DNA of 64,000 nt from Sipunculus nudus. Its lineage: Eukaryota > Annelida > Sipuncula > Golfingiida > Sipunculidae. Below are positions 1-9,385 of the stretch, piece after piece. The notes under the pieces were generated by a model. It saw only the letters and a program-made list of their open reading frames with translations. It was not told the origin of the DNA and did no database searches. Made by a program: the position numbers and the translations under genes. The DNA lies in the NCBI GenBank assembly GCA_026874595.1, contig CM049316.1, forward strand, positions 680,001 to 744,000, written 5' to 3'. How positions within the stretch are numbered: position 1 is the first letter of the stretch; each line of letters opens with the position of its first letter.

Positions 1-860
1 GGCTGTGGGGCCTTTTCGCTTTCTTTGTCATCTGCTGTTTCCCCGGCGCTACCAGGTGTCGGCTGTGGGACCTGTTCGCTTTTCTTATTTTGCTTCTTCT
101 TCTGTGTCTTCTTTTTCTTACGTTTCTTAGAGCTATCAGAACATTTCTCTGTTTTCTGGGTGCTCGTTCCTGTTGCCTCCTTACCCTGGCTTGTTCCACA
201 CTCGCCGTTCTTGCACGCTGAGGCTGCAACAGAGGTAGAAGCATTTTCCGGTTCGTTTTCATCCTCCGAATCAATCTCTGTATGTGCAATGTTTGCATAT
301 GTGACTGTTTTTTCAAAACGGCTTTGAGTCACTGCAAACTTTTTTACAGCATCCATCAGTTCATTGATGTCAACACATGCCCGTCCCTTTAGTCGCATAG
401 CACCCTTAATGCTATCCCTTGTAAAGCCCATTTCAAGTGCCTCTTTAACCATTGGTGTAGTCATAAAAGAAGCAACAACGTCAGAAATATCAGTCCGTGA
501 ACGGTTCTCACCCGCCTGTTCAGACTCGTCTATCATACCGTTGATGGCATTCTGGACCTCCGGTATGTGTCTGCATGCATTCAGGAACTCACAGCGGGGG
601 AACCAACGTGCGTGTTCGGTCCAAGGATTATCGTCTGCATCCCAATTACAAAGTCCACCTCCGCACATAAAACAGCGTACACGGTCGTCCTGGCCTATGT
701 AAAAGAAGCCCGCTTGACAGAGTCTGGCGACAGGTTGAATTGACGACGCCTGCCATAGTCTGAATGATCTGAACCGGATCGCTACGTCAGCGTATTGTGG
801 ATGTGCCGCGTGGTGCATCATCGTTCTGATGCTTGCCGCGTCACACATCTCATCAGGTGC
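1..860 (-). CDS. Inhibitor of apoptosis, exon 2 (BIR2 + UBA-like + basic tail), partial at left edge
   Basis: This is the downstream exon of the IAP whose first exon is 1083-1823; it stays open to the window edge, so the C-terminus is missing. The frame begins right after a consensus acceptor (pyrimidine tract then CAG, 861-863), phase 0. A clear BIR domain lies at about 788-585, with the R..FR.W start, an AGFFYIG core and zinc ligands C63, C66, H83 and C90 in exon numbering. It is followed by a UBA-like segment (about 479-345; MVKEALEMGFTRDSIKGA) as in cellular cIAPs, then an acidic/serine stretch and a lysine-rich, NLS-like run (about 90-150). A RING may follow outside the window. BIR domains of this class bind caspases or IAP antagonists; acting in the infected cell is inference. 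The BIR-BIR-UBA order and the intron suggest capture of a host cIAP gene. Confidence 0.85.
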
Positions 861-1082
861 CTGAAAAACAGAACAGACTTTATTGTCGTAACGTGCAATG
901 ACGTCCACATGATCATATGTCCGTTTCAGTTAAACGCACATGTTACCCATACGTTTCTCACAACAGCAAAACACCCCGCAAACCTTTACATGCGCTGTAA
1001 TCTATGATCAAATGTATAACAATTTGACAGTTTCGCTATGTATGTATCAGCTCTATAACGTGATTGCAAACATTTAACTTAC
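861..1082 (-). other. Spliceosomal intron of the IAP gene
   Basis: On the minus strand the first exon ends GGG and is followed by GTAAGT (1082-1077). The second exon is preceded by a pyrimidine-rich tract ending CAG (863-861). Both sites are phase 0, and removing the 222 nt links BIR1 to BIR2 in one frame. Without splicing the ORF stops three codons past the donor. Confidence 0.85.
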
Positions 1083-1823
1083 CCCGGGGGTCTCTGGAAT
1101 ATTGGACGTGCTGACACTGGTTCTCTGCAAAGATAGGTTCTGCATATCCTGGCTCAGTGTCGACATGCCCGGTGTAGAATTTGACGGTGTTGGAGCCCGA
1201 GGTTTTTCCTGACCTGTATTGAATGCAGCGGGCATGCTGGACGGGCCAGCAGCAGCTTGAACATGGGACTGTGGAGAACGCCCTTCATTGTTGGGTTGCA
1301 ATGAAGTTAAAGTTTCCTTCACAGCAATCTTCAGTTGTGGCACTTTACATTTTGCTCCAGTGTTGCCAAAGAAGGTGAATATAAACGGTAAGGGCACATT
1401 GTTTGTGTTAGATGTAGCGCTACCACTTGCTCCACCTGTTGTCTCAGAGGCAGTCTGTCTCAGTAATGTGACCTTGCGTTCTTCTTCGCGTATTCTGTCC
1501 AACGAAAACACTTCATTTTCAGCGACCATAGGAACATTTCCAATGTCGATTCCTAAAATGAACTGGCACCTAGGAGCGTGTCTCTCGTGTTCGGACAACG
1601 GGAGGTCCGTTTCCACCCAACGTTTCAGACGAATGTCACAAACAAAGCACTTTACCTCATCTTCACGCCCTGTATAATAGAACCCGACTTTTGCCAGAGC
1701 TGTCGGAAATGCTGGGTTTCTTTTCGGCCACGTTTTGTATGACACCAGCCGGTTGATCTCATATCTGTAATGTTCACGGTCACTGACAATCTCTCCCGTC
1801 AAGTTATTATATATAGTTACCAT
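1083..1823 (-). CDS. Inhibitor of apoptosis, exon 1 (BIR1)
   Basis: ATG at 1823; 247 codons up to a GTAAGT donor. Residues 20-88 form a BIR domain with a GFYYTG core and zinc ligands C59, C62, H79 and C86. The remainder is a low-complexity Ser/Thr/Pro/Gln linker. Exon 2 supplies a second BIR and a UBA-like region, giving a cIAP-like order. A strong TATA (CTATATAAGC, 2016-2025, minus) lies upstream; a second TATATAAG at 1845-1852 reads on the plus strand. The neighbouring gene at 2449 is another IAP, so this end of the viral block is devoted to blocking cell death. Confidence 0.88.
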
Positions 1824-2448
1824 ATTGGACAGACAACCTGTGGTGTATATAAGTTCCAGACGAGCTCAGCAGCACGATAGTCATATGGAATCAATTGTAG
1901 AGTCCTGTGCCAAATAACAGTCACTCCGTTTGTTAATGACAGGATGCTGACTTATGATGCCGAAACTGAACAGTCGACGTCCGCGGCGGTTATGCTGAAC
2001 ATTCTGTTGTGCTGAGCTTATATAGCAAGAAAGCAGACATGACGTCAAACATAGGAAATTCCACAACACGCACAAACAACGTTTTGTAAAACATGTTTAA
2101 TGGCAGGGGTAACGTGACTCACAAACACATATATCAAATAACTACGTAAACACCAAAAAAACTCCCTGCTGGTGTGCGTCATAACCGAAACATACGACCA
2201 ACGACGTTTTATACATTGTTTCCATAAACCACGTTTAAGTAGCAGGGTATCCGGTACGTGATTAGCAGTCATATCCTCTTACAAAGACATCACGTCCTTG
2301 ACACTCGTATGAGCGAGTATGGTTTGTTTTACATACAGAGGTGTACATATGATGATGACACTGATATGTTAACACTTAACACATATTAGTATATTCCTAA
2401 TTTCGTGAAAGTTAACGGTCACTGTACTATTCACATGGTTCGATAGGT
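1824..2448. promoter_or_regulatory. Intergenic region with promoter of the spliced IAP
   Basis: Contains the minus-strand TATA CTATATAAGC (2016-2025), about 190 nt upstream of the IAP ATG. A 75-codon minus-strand ATG ORF (2045-2272) with a hydrophobic middle has no TATA or poly(A) support, so I do not call it. No other signal seen. Confidence 0.45.
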
Positions 2449-3336
2449 TCAAGCGATGAACACGTTTGCACTGCCATATATAGGTTCACGGCACACGGGA
2501 CAGTGGAGCAAACACAGAGCACACTGGTTGCAGACGATTATATGTTTGCAGGGGAAAAAGATAACCTCCACTTCGTTTTCTAAGCAGACGGTGCACAACA
2601 GTGTGCGTCCTGTTTCCGCACGGCCGAACGTTTCACCGCCGACATCGAATGTGTCATGTCGTGCGCCGTGGCTGGGACGTCTTTGCTGGTCGGCAACTGA
2701 TCGTGGCTTACAGCGGATAACAAACAGACATTTTGGGCTAAACCTTTCGTGTGCTTTCCATGGGTCATCGTTTGGTCCAAACTCCCCGCACTTCTTACCG
2801 CAGCAGAAGCATCGGGTCTGTGCGCCTACTCCTAGGTGAAAAAAACCTGCTTCAGCCATTTGCTCGGATGGGGGCACAGTCCCTATTGGCCAGCGGCGGT
2901 GTAACGGTTTGAACGAGTCAAGTCTCTCCTCAAATGTTCCCATGGCGGGTACGACAGGGTTGTGCTTGCGTATTCCCAAAGCCTCCATAGTGTGAAATGA
3001 CGTTGGATCAAGACTGTCTGGCGCCGGGATGTTGTCAGTCGGTTTCCCGTTGATAAAGGGACATGCGTTTCCAAAGTACAACATATGGAACCACATAGGA
3101 CAGAAACCTGTGGGATACTCAGTGAAAGATGCTGCACAAAAGGCGCAGTTGATCACGGCAGAAATGTCGTCGTAGTAAAACCCCGAAGCAGCCATCATGC
3201 GGGGTTTGATCATATCTTTTCCTGGCCAACTTTCAAACGTTTTCCTGCGGCACAGTTCGCTCTTCATACGTTTGACCTTCACATCTGGCGTTTCGGCCAG
3301 CTGTTGCCAACGGAATTTACTGTTTCCTTTACCCAT
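2449..3336 (-). CDS. BIR-BIR-RING inhibitor of apoptosis
   Basis: 295 residues from the ATG at 3336; the open frame extends to a GTG at 3345 that I do not use. BIR1 (about residues 30-95) keeps the C-x2-C, H and C zinc ligands but is divergent and lacks the usual W/D features of the peptide groove. BIR2 (about 136-206) is canonical, with AGFFHLG and C176, C179, H196, C203. A C-terminal RING (248-283) has the CxxC, CxH, CxxC and CPxC pattern of IAP E3 ligases. Expected role: binding caspases or death regulators and ubiquitinating them or itself, in the cytoplasm. A TATA (CATATAAAGG on minus, 3411-3420) sits 75 nt upstream. Malacoherpesviruses are known to carry several IAP genes, and this one fits that class. 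Confidence 0.9.
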   Translation of the reverse strand: MGKGNSKFRWQQLAETPDVKVKRMKSELCRRKTFESWPGKDMIKPRMMAASGFYYDDISAVINCAFCAASFTEYPTGFCPMWFHMLYFGNACPFINGKPTDNIPAPDSLDPTSFHTMEALGIRKHNPVVPAMGTFEERLDSFKPLHRRWPIGTVPPSEQMAEAGFFHLGVGAQTRCFCCGKKCGEFGPNDDPWKAHERFSPKCLFVIRCKPRSVADQQRRPSHGARHDTFDVGGETFGRAETGRTLLCTVCLENEVEVIFFPCKHIIVCNQCALCLLHCPVCREPIYGSANVFIA

Positions 3337-3995
3337 CCCGATCACTTAATTCGGAACAACACGTCTACAAGAATGTCTGGTGCATTCAATGCTGCCTCGT
3401 CACGTACTATCCTTTATATGGACAGTGCGTGTGGTTACATCAGCGTTTTTCTGCGACGTTGCACACGACCCTCTTCTGTCAATGACCGTTCGACAAAAAC
3501 ATGTTCAGGCATGACACGTTTCCAAGGTCAGTGTCCCAAACAGGTTGCCACTTGCATTCGAAAGTGATAGGGCACTCTAGTGTGCACGTGACCATCATGT
3601 GCACGTGTGTTGTTGTTGCGCAACAAAACTACTCGTATGTATGGGGGGGGGGGGGGCTGCGGCACGTCGGCCTTGGGAACGTGCCGTGACATGCCTGTTT
3701 TGTCTAGACGGCGGCGAGTGTTCAGGCACAAAAAAACAGGTCTGACGTAAACCCTGATAATTTATGAGACACGGAGAAAACCAGGTCTGTGCACCGCACG
3801 TGCGCTTTGTAATAGGTGCGACTGCACCGGTGAAAAGGCGTATAGTTCAGACTGTCTGTCGCGTATGGCCGTTTTCTTACACGGTGAACTGACCTTGTGA
3901 TGGTATACCCGTGTACACGTTTATTTGATATATATGTAACATGGATTGGACAGACACATAACCTGTCATTGTATATTCAACGTTGATGCGTCCTC
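3337..3995. promoter_or_regulatory. Divergent promoter region between IAP and terminase
   Basis: Holds the IAP TATA (3411-3420, minus), two CACGTG boxes (3585-3590 and 3602-3607), a poly-G run (about 3642-3656) and a TATATATG box (3929-3936, plus) in front of the terminase ATG at 3996. A five-residue-scale mini ORF starts at 3941 and ends before the terminase ATG. Confidence 0.5.
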
Positions 3996-5147
3996 ATGGA
4001 TGTCAGGGGCATAACCGGACAAACCTACGGGTCTGTTCAAAATCGGAAAAAATCACAGAAGACAGAAGGGCAGACGGCTGTTCGCGGCAGCAATCGTGAC
4101 ATCACACATAATGATCGCGAGAGTGAAGCGTGGAACACCGCGCCACGGGTTTACCCTGTCACTGCATACCGCCCCAGGGAATGGCAGGTCAACCAACACC
4201 CTTTAGTGCGTGACGTCCCTGACTGCACTTTGAGACACCCACTGTTCTCTTGGGTGGTGGATGATGTGTTCGACGATTACCTGTTCTGGAGGTCGGGTGT
4301 TTGCCGGTTACAGGGCAATGCCGAACTGCTCCAAAATGGCAAAGCGGACGACTTGTACAAGGAGTTTGACTCGCATAACCGTAGTCCGTCATCACGCAGT
4401 TTCACTGACATATGGCTCAACACAGAAGCGGGAGTTCGCCAGAACCATGCGCACGTCTGCATTCCCCTGGCTTCACAGATACCCATGACCCTGTTTGAAT
4501 TGCACGACTGGATGAAACACTCTGTGACCGGGATGTCTTCACGGTTGCGACCAGTGTCTCCCTCAGACAGGCTGGCTTTGGATGAAAGCGTGTGGCAGAA
4601 CACTGAAACGCGAGCGGTGCTCAACTGGCTTAGTTTGTTACATTTGTTTTTTAAATACAAAGACATCGTTCTTGAACCGTTTCAGGGTCTCATGGTTATG
4701 CATATCGTCGCCTTTTCTGCCGCAGCGCGTGCGCCGGAGCACAACCACATGTTGCAGCGGATCATCAAACGATTTTTCATAGCGGGAGGATACAGCCGAC
4801 GTGTTATGACCGAAAGCCGGACGTCAAATATATGCGTGGCCCTCGTTCCAAGGCGCATGGGCAAAACATACATCACACAGGTCACGCTGGCGGCGGGCAT
4901 GCGGGCGACTGATATGCGGTTTGCATATTTTTCGTGTTCGCATGATCTCAGCCGTAAGGTAAAGGCAGATACTGTGCAACACGTCAACTCCATGCAGCTG
5001 ATACTCGATCATTTGGACGCCAAAGCCAAACAACGTTTCCGAACGACCGTCAATCAGCAAAATCCTATGTACGAACCGAAGTTGGCGATACATTTTGAAA
5101 ACGGGTTGCACACGGAAATGTTTTTCCTCAGCTTGGGGAATCAAAAT
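3996..5147 (+). CDS. Terminase large subunit (packaging ATPase), exon 1
   Basis: ATG at 3996; 384 codons to a GTAAGT donor at 5148 (phase 0). The Walker A box VPRRMGKT (residues 284-291) is the diagnostic herpesvirus terminase form. It is preceded by a large helical N-terminal region and followed by the conserved YFSCSHDLS segment. The protein is the motor and nuclease that translocates and cuts concatemeric DNA into capsids in the nucleus. Exon 2 is 5.8 kb away (10972-12264), giving 814 residues, a normal size for the family. If the donor is ignored the frame stops at 5216 inside the ATPase domain, which supports splicing. Confidence 0.93.
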
Positions 5148-5396
5148 GTAAGTATAACTGTAGCTGGGATAAAGCCACTGGGTCGCATGGATGTGTGTGA
5201 GGGAAGGGAGGGATGATGTGAATAATGAATGATAACGTGCAATGATTATAAGTATCTTTCATATGACACCTGAACGTCCGTGGCAGAGGTTACACATATG
5301 AAAAATGCTCACGCCAGTGTTATCGCTTGTTATATACTTTTAATAATCATTGTTGTAAATACAGCAGTGGTTCTTACAATGAAACACACTATGATT

Positions 5397-6659
5397 TCAC
5401 ATGGTAAAATAATTTGTGCGACCTTTCAGCAGGTCGCGCCACAAACCACAGCTAGCACACATATACAACACGTATTCATCGTCCAGTTGTTTAAGTTCCC
5501 ATATGTTTTGCGGCAGGTCAGTGCAAACGCTACCCGCACGACGGTTCTGTTCTGACTGCGACGGTGTGTTTGGATCGGACAGTTCCGGTACAGCAGTCTG
5601 CAATTTGAACTTGCATGTGGTACTCCTTTCCTCTAGCATCCTATCAATGCCATGCTTTGACATGTCCTTCTCTGCGTCAGCTATCTGCCTGCTGACACGC
5701 GTGTACGTACTCCCTGGGGCAGCACGCCTGCCTGCTGTAACACGGTTGCACAGGTTAAGTAACCATCCTGACATGGCCGAGTTCTTGTGTTGTGACACAC
5801 ACGACACCCGCACAAAGCGGTTAGGGTTCCCTGCCTCCACGGGCGTCTCTGTTGGGCCACGCCAACCCGCCTGGAGAGATGCGCACAGACACTGTACGGC
5901 AGCTTGCGGGCCACCCCACCCGTTGTGTGAATACGTTTCGTCTTCTGACTGTTCACCCATGCAAGACGTGAAAAGTGAATGCTTCACTAGGGCTGGCGGC
6001 ACTGCAGGTACGGCGCCCGTCGCTGCGCCGTTGTCACAAAAGTACGTCCAAAAACTTTTACAGCTAGCTTGATAAAACAACTGCGGACCTGTTCTGGCCA
6101 TTATATCGGTTACATCTGACGGGTTGGTGTTGTTTGTGTAAACAGGGATGTTATCGATCTCTGCAAATCCGGCGTACTTTCCTTTCCCCCTCCCGTGAAC
6201 AAACAGCCAACTGGGGTGCACAACATGGCTGTTGGCCAACGTCCGACTCTGTAGCCAGGTGATGCACTCTCTGTCGGTAATGCCCAGTATGCTGCCTACG
6301 GTGTTTTCAGGGAGGGTCACACGGTTTCCCGTTCTGTACGGTGCGCAGAGCCAAAATCTGCAAATCTGGTGGTATCCTCTGGCGGGCATCACATGTGCGC
6401 GTCCGTTCAGTTCTATTCTTACGGGAACTATACTGTGTTCGTCTGCGTTACCCTGTAGGTCGCTCAAGATGTAAATGTGGGTCTTGTTCACAACGCATAG
6501 TGATGACGCGCCTGTCTTGCAGTTGAGGCCGTAGAATACGTTCACTGTCTGTGAACGGGGTCTGCATATACGCGTATCACCTGACACGTCTGTCACCAGA
6601 AACACGTCACCTGGCGCCGAAAACGAAGGCCTCGAGAATTTGTCTATAACGTCTACCAT
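5397..6659 (-). CDS. Unrecognised viral protein, 420 aa, nested in terminase intron
   Basis: The ATG at 6659 has a good context (A at -3, G at +4); the frame is open to a GTG at 6692 that I do not use. No family recognised. The N-terminal half looks beta-rich and globular and contains many cysteines and tryptophans. The C-terminal third has a charged helix (about residues 330-365), and two C-x2-C-like pairs near the C-terminus (CASC region) could bind metal. No signal peptide or membrane segment. It lies 89 nt downstream of the next minus-strand gene. Position inside the terminase intron hints at a virion or packaging role, by analogy only. Confidence 0.75.
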   Translation of the reverse strand: MVDVIDKFSRPSFSAPGDVFLVTDVSGDTRICRPRSQTVNVFYGLNCKTGASSLCVVNKTHIYILSDLQGNADEHSIVPVRIELNGRAHVMPARGYHQICRFWLCAPYRTGNRVTLPENTVGSILGITDRECITWLQSRTLANSHVVHPSWLFVHGRGKGKYAGFAEIDNIPVYTNNTNPSDVTDIMARTGPQLFYQASCKSFWTYFCDNGAATGAVPAVPPALVKHSLFTSCMGEQSEDETYSHNGWGGPQAAVQCLCASLQAGWRGPTETPVEAGNPNRFVRVSCVSQHKNSAMSGWLLNLCNRVTAGRRAAPGSTYTRVSRQIADAEKDMSKHGIDRMLEERSTTCKFKLQTAVPELSDPNTPSQSEQNRRAGSVCTDLPQNIWELKQLDDEYVLYMCASCGLWRDLLKGRTNYFTM

Positions 6660-6748
6660 TTTGGCGTCTGACAGAGCAGCTGTGCCGCCCACAGTTCAGC
6701 GACAACGTTAACACAAATAATACATGTCGGCCGGCTGACCGGCATGCT

Positions 6749-8320
6749 TCAATACAATACAGGTATAGGTTCCACCAGCGTGAAACCGATGAATTCGATC
6801 AGCAGATCCAGAGGGTACGAAAGCCTTTGCAGCAGTTCTTCCATCATTCCGGGGTAACGCCATTCCACTGGGATGCCCCCCGGAACGTAATGTCGTGTCA
6901 AACGCGAGTGCTTGTTGGGACAGAGGAACACCAAGTCATTTGGTTCACTCACGTTAATCCACATGGAACATTCGTCAGAATGTTGTTGGCCGCCGTGCGG
7001 TCCTTTGAATGTAAAATACCAGACAGGCTCCATGAAGCGTACCGTTCCGTTATGCACACCAGCCCCATAAAAATGAACTTGCAAGTAATAAGGGACGTCT
7101 GGGTTTGTCCGACGGCCGTCCATATACCACTCAAAGGCGGACTGCAACCTTGCGCCAAGTCCTTTATTGAAACGCAACTTTACCTGTCCGCATTCCCCCA
7201 TCAGGCGACTGATCACCCTCCTGAATATCAGTACCAACGCCACAGGGTTCATGTGCGAAAAAGCCCTCATAAGTGGATCGGTCACACCGGGCACTGTACA
7301 GCTGTCGCGAACTGTCAACCATCCGGCGTAAAGCGCGATCTGCTGGGATAATGTATCATGCACGTCCGGACAAATTGAAACGTTAGCGCACCATGTTAGA
7401 ATGACGTTTATGTCATCCACCTGGTCAAACATTCTGCTCAGCATGGGGAGGCTAACTGAGGTCAGCACTCGGAAGATTTTGTCCTCGATCCCGCACTTGT
7501 ACGTCCCCGTGCTCGCCGGGTCCATCTGCCGTTCTGAAAACACCTGTCCGTAATTGTGCATGTGAGATAACAGCATTACGGCCACGGATCGCCTCCTGCC
7601 TTCCTCTGTTGCAGGTACAGCCGGTTCCCAATGGCAGATGAGTCGCATGCAGGTGTGTTCAGGTGTTAAGGCTTGCATTTCTGCAGACGTGGTTTGGTCT
7701 TCCGGGGCAGGATTAGCATCGTAAAACTGGTTCAGTACGCTTCGTAAATTCACTGCTGCGGACACGGTCTCTCCGGGAATGGCACTCATTTCACTTTCGG
7801 CGGTTTGCGCACCTTCCTCTGTACCAGGCAGTTTTTCCAGCGCTTTCAAGGAACGGGCGTGGATAAGCCACTCGTTGAACATGCACGTGACGCTTGACAA
7901 AATGAAATGTACAGGCACGGTAACTCTGTCCAGCGTGTCAGTGGGACCATTCTCGTTGTCAATGAACACGATGTCCAGCCAATCTGTCAGCTCCACTGAA
8001 GAACCGGGCTCCCTGTTATACGATACAAGGTCTGGCCGTGGCATGTCCAGTTCTATGACCGTGCCTCCCACTAATGTATCGTAGAACATGTTCCTTGGTT
8101 TGATTTCTGTGTAGCGGTTATGCCATCTGTGATCACGGGCTGACATGTAATGGGTCACCAAGCGTATCCAAAAAACTTCGTCAACGCGACGGTGGTGTAG
8201 GTACACAAACATGGACGCCGGGGCTCCAGCGGCTGTTCTCCATATCGGTTCATAGCAATCCTCAAATGGCCTGGTCACTGCTGGTCCGGTATGTGGATCA
8301 CATAGGTCTTTTGCAGCCAT
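6749..8320 (-). CDS. Unrecognised viral protein, 523 aa, nested in terminase intron
   Basis: ATG at 8320, unambiguous. No recognised domain. The sequence is globular, with many aromatic residues, no signal peptide and no transmembrane segment. A charged, low-complexity segment near residues 170-215 separates two globular halves. It is divergent from the plus-strand gene at 8521 across a 200-nt promoter region and is followed closely by the gene ending at 5397. A capsid-associated or tegument role is possible but not supported by any motif I can see. Confidence 0.78.
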   Translation of the reverse strand: MAAKDLCDPHTGPAVTRPFEDCYEPIWRTAAGAPASMFVYLHHRRVDEVFWIRLVTHYMSARDHRWHNRYTEIKPRNMFYDTLVGGTVIELDMPRPDLVSYNREPGSSVELTDWLDIVFIDNENGPTDTLDRVTVPVHFILSSVTCMFNEWLIHARSLKALEKLPGTEEGAQTAESEMSAIPGETVSAAVNLRSVLNQFYDANPAPEDQTTSAEMQALTPEHTCMRLICHWEPAVPATEEGRRRSVAVMLLSHMHNYGQVFSERQMDPASTGTYKCGIEDKIFRVLTSVSLPMLSRMFDQVDDINVILTWCANVSICPDVHDTLSQQIALYAGWLTVRDSCTVPGVTDPLMRAFSHMNPVALVLIFRRVISRLMGECGQVKLRFNKGLGARLQSAFEWYMDGRRTNPDVPYYLQVHFYGAGVHNGTVRFMEPVWYFTFKGPHGGQQHSDECSMWINVSEPNDLVFLCPNKHSRLTRHYVPGGIPVEWRYPGMMEELLQRLSYPLDLLIEFIGFTLVEPIPVLY

Positions 8321-8520
8321 GGTTGTTTGAGGTTTTCATCGGTGGGGGGGCTTTCCCGAACGGGTTTTTACTAAGGGATCCCCCAACGGGTGACGGGTTA
8401 CCACCGCATGAAATGAACTATATGTTATTTGCGGTGGTGGTAGCTTATTCAGTAATGTCAACTAAACGGTAAAACGTAACGAGTATGTCTCGCAGACGTT
8501 TCCGCTGAAGTAGTCCAAAT

Positions 8521-9279
8521 ATGGATAGGGTACCTTTGGAGGAATGTATGCCACTAGATGTCAGGAGGCAGCTTGAACTGCAACGAGGCGCGGGTTTTCT
8601 TCGGCTAGACAAGAAACGGTCGCCCACCGTCCCTGATGTGGCTGAAACGCTCAATAACGTGGACGGAAAGATTCTATCCAGTGTGTTGTTACCTTCGTTG
8701 AGCTTACACAGCGACGAAAGTATCTGCACTTTTTTATTTGGAAGTCCTGGAATCCCTGACGCTTTGCATGCAGACCAAGAATGCCTGCGTTTGTACAACT
8801 ACATCTGCATCCGTTTGGCGGCTGTATATTTCGTGAGACGATTTCTGATGTCAAAAGAGGTCCCGCATAGCCATACATTCATGATCAGTTGTACGAGGTT
8901 TTCGTGTTTGATCGAAGGTTTACGCGACCTGTACTACCTGAAATATTCCGAGGTACAGCGGTTGGTGGATGCAATCGATAAGGCGAATGAAGATATGCGA
9001 GCTGCGAGAGGAGAGGTCGACGTATGCACTGTAACAATGCGCGACCGTTGGATGGTGTCTGCATACGCTGCTTTCGGGTGTTTCATGAGGCTGGTGGCAG
9101 AAGCGTGCCGTTTCCATTGCAAACCCACACCTGTGTCACTCGGCCATTCCAACACGGCGCGCCGTGTCCTGAACAGCTGTGAAGACTCAGCTTTCATGTT
9201 GTCTGAAGACGGAACTACTGTCCTGAGTCACCTGCTTTTGCATGTTCCCCATTTGACACTAAATGAGCTAGCTGTGTGA
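8521..9279 (+). CDS. Unrecognised viral protein, 252 aa, sense strand within terminase intron
   Basis: ATG at 8521. It is the only sense-oriented gene in the terminase intron and so could also lie in the unspliced primary transcript. Largely alpha-helical with a hydrophobic central segment (residues 92-110) that looks like a buried helix rather than a clear TM, plus a charged helix near 145-165. Cysteines are scattered with no finger pattern. No family recognised. The stop at 9277-9279 is followed by about 100 nt before the end of the opposing gene. Confidence 0.7.
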   Translation: MDRVPLEECMPLDVRRQLELQRGAGFLRLDKKRSPTVPDVAETLNNVDGKILSSVLLPSLSLHSDESICTFLFGSPGIPDALHADQECLRLYNYICIRLAAVYFVRRFLMSKEVPHSHTFMISCTRFSCLIEGLRDLYYLKYSEVQRLVDAIDKANEDMRAARGEVDVCTVTMRDRWMVSAYAAFGCFMRLVAEACRFHCKPTPVSLGHSNTARRVLNSCEDSAFMLSEDGTTVLSHLLLHVPHLTLNELAV

Positions 9280-9385
9280 CGCCTTCAGGTAAGCTTAAAC
9301 GGTTTTCACGTAGCTTCCACGGTGACAGTTGACAAAATGGAAACAGGGGACTTAGAGTTACTGTGGATTATAGACACAGACGGCT

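Noticed and set aside
25-702. Plus-strand ORFs at the left edge
   Set aside because: Shadows of the BIR2/UBA exon on minus, which has clear domain matches.
1288-1677. Plus-strand ORF over IAP exon 1
   Set aside because: Antisense shadow of a clear BIR-encoding exon.
2045-2272. 75-codon minus-strand ATG ORF between the two IAP genes
   Set aside because: No TATA or poly(A) signal, no domain, atypical composition; likely chance.
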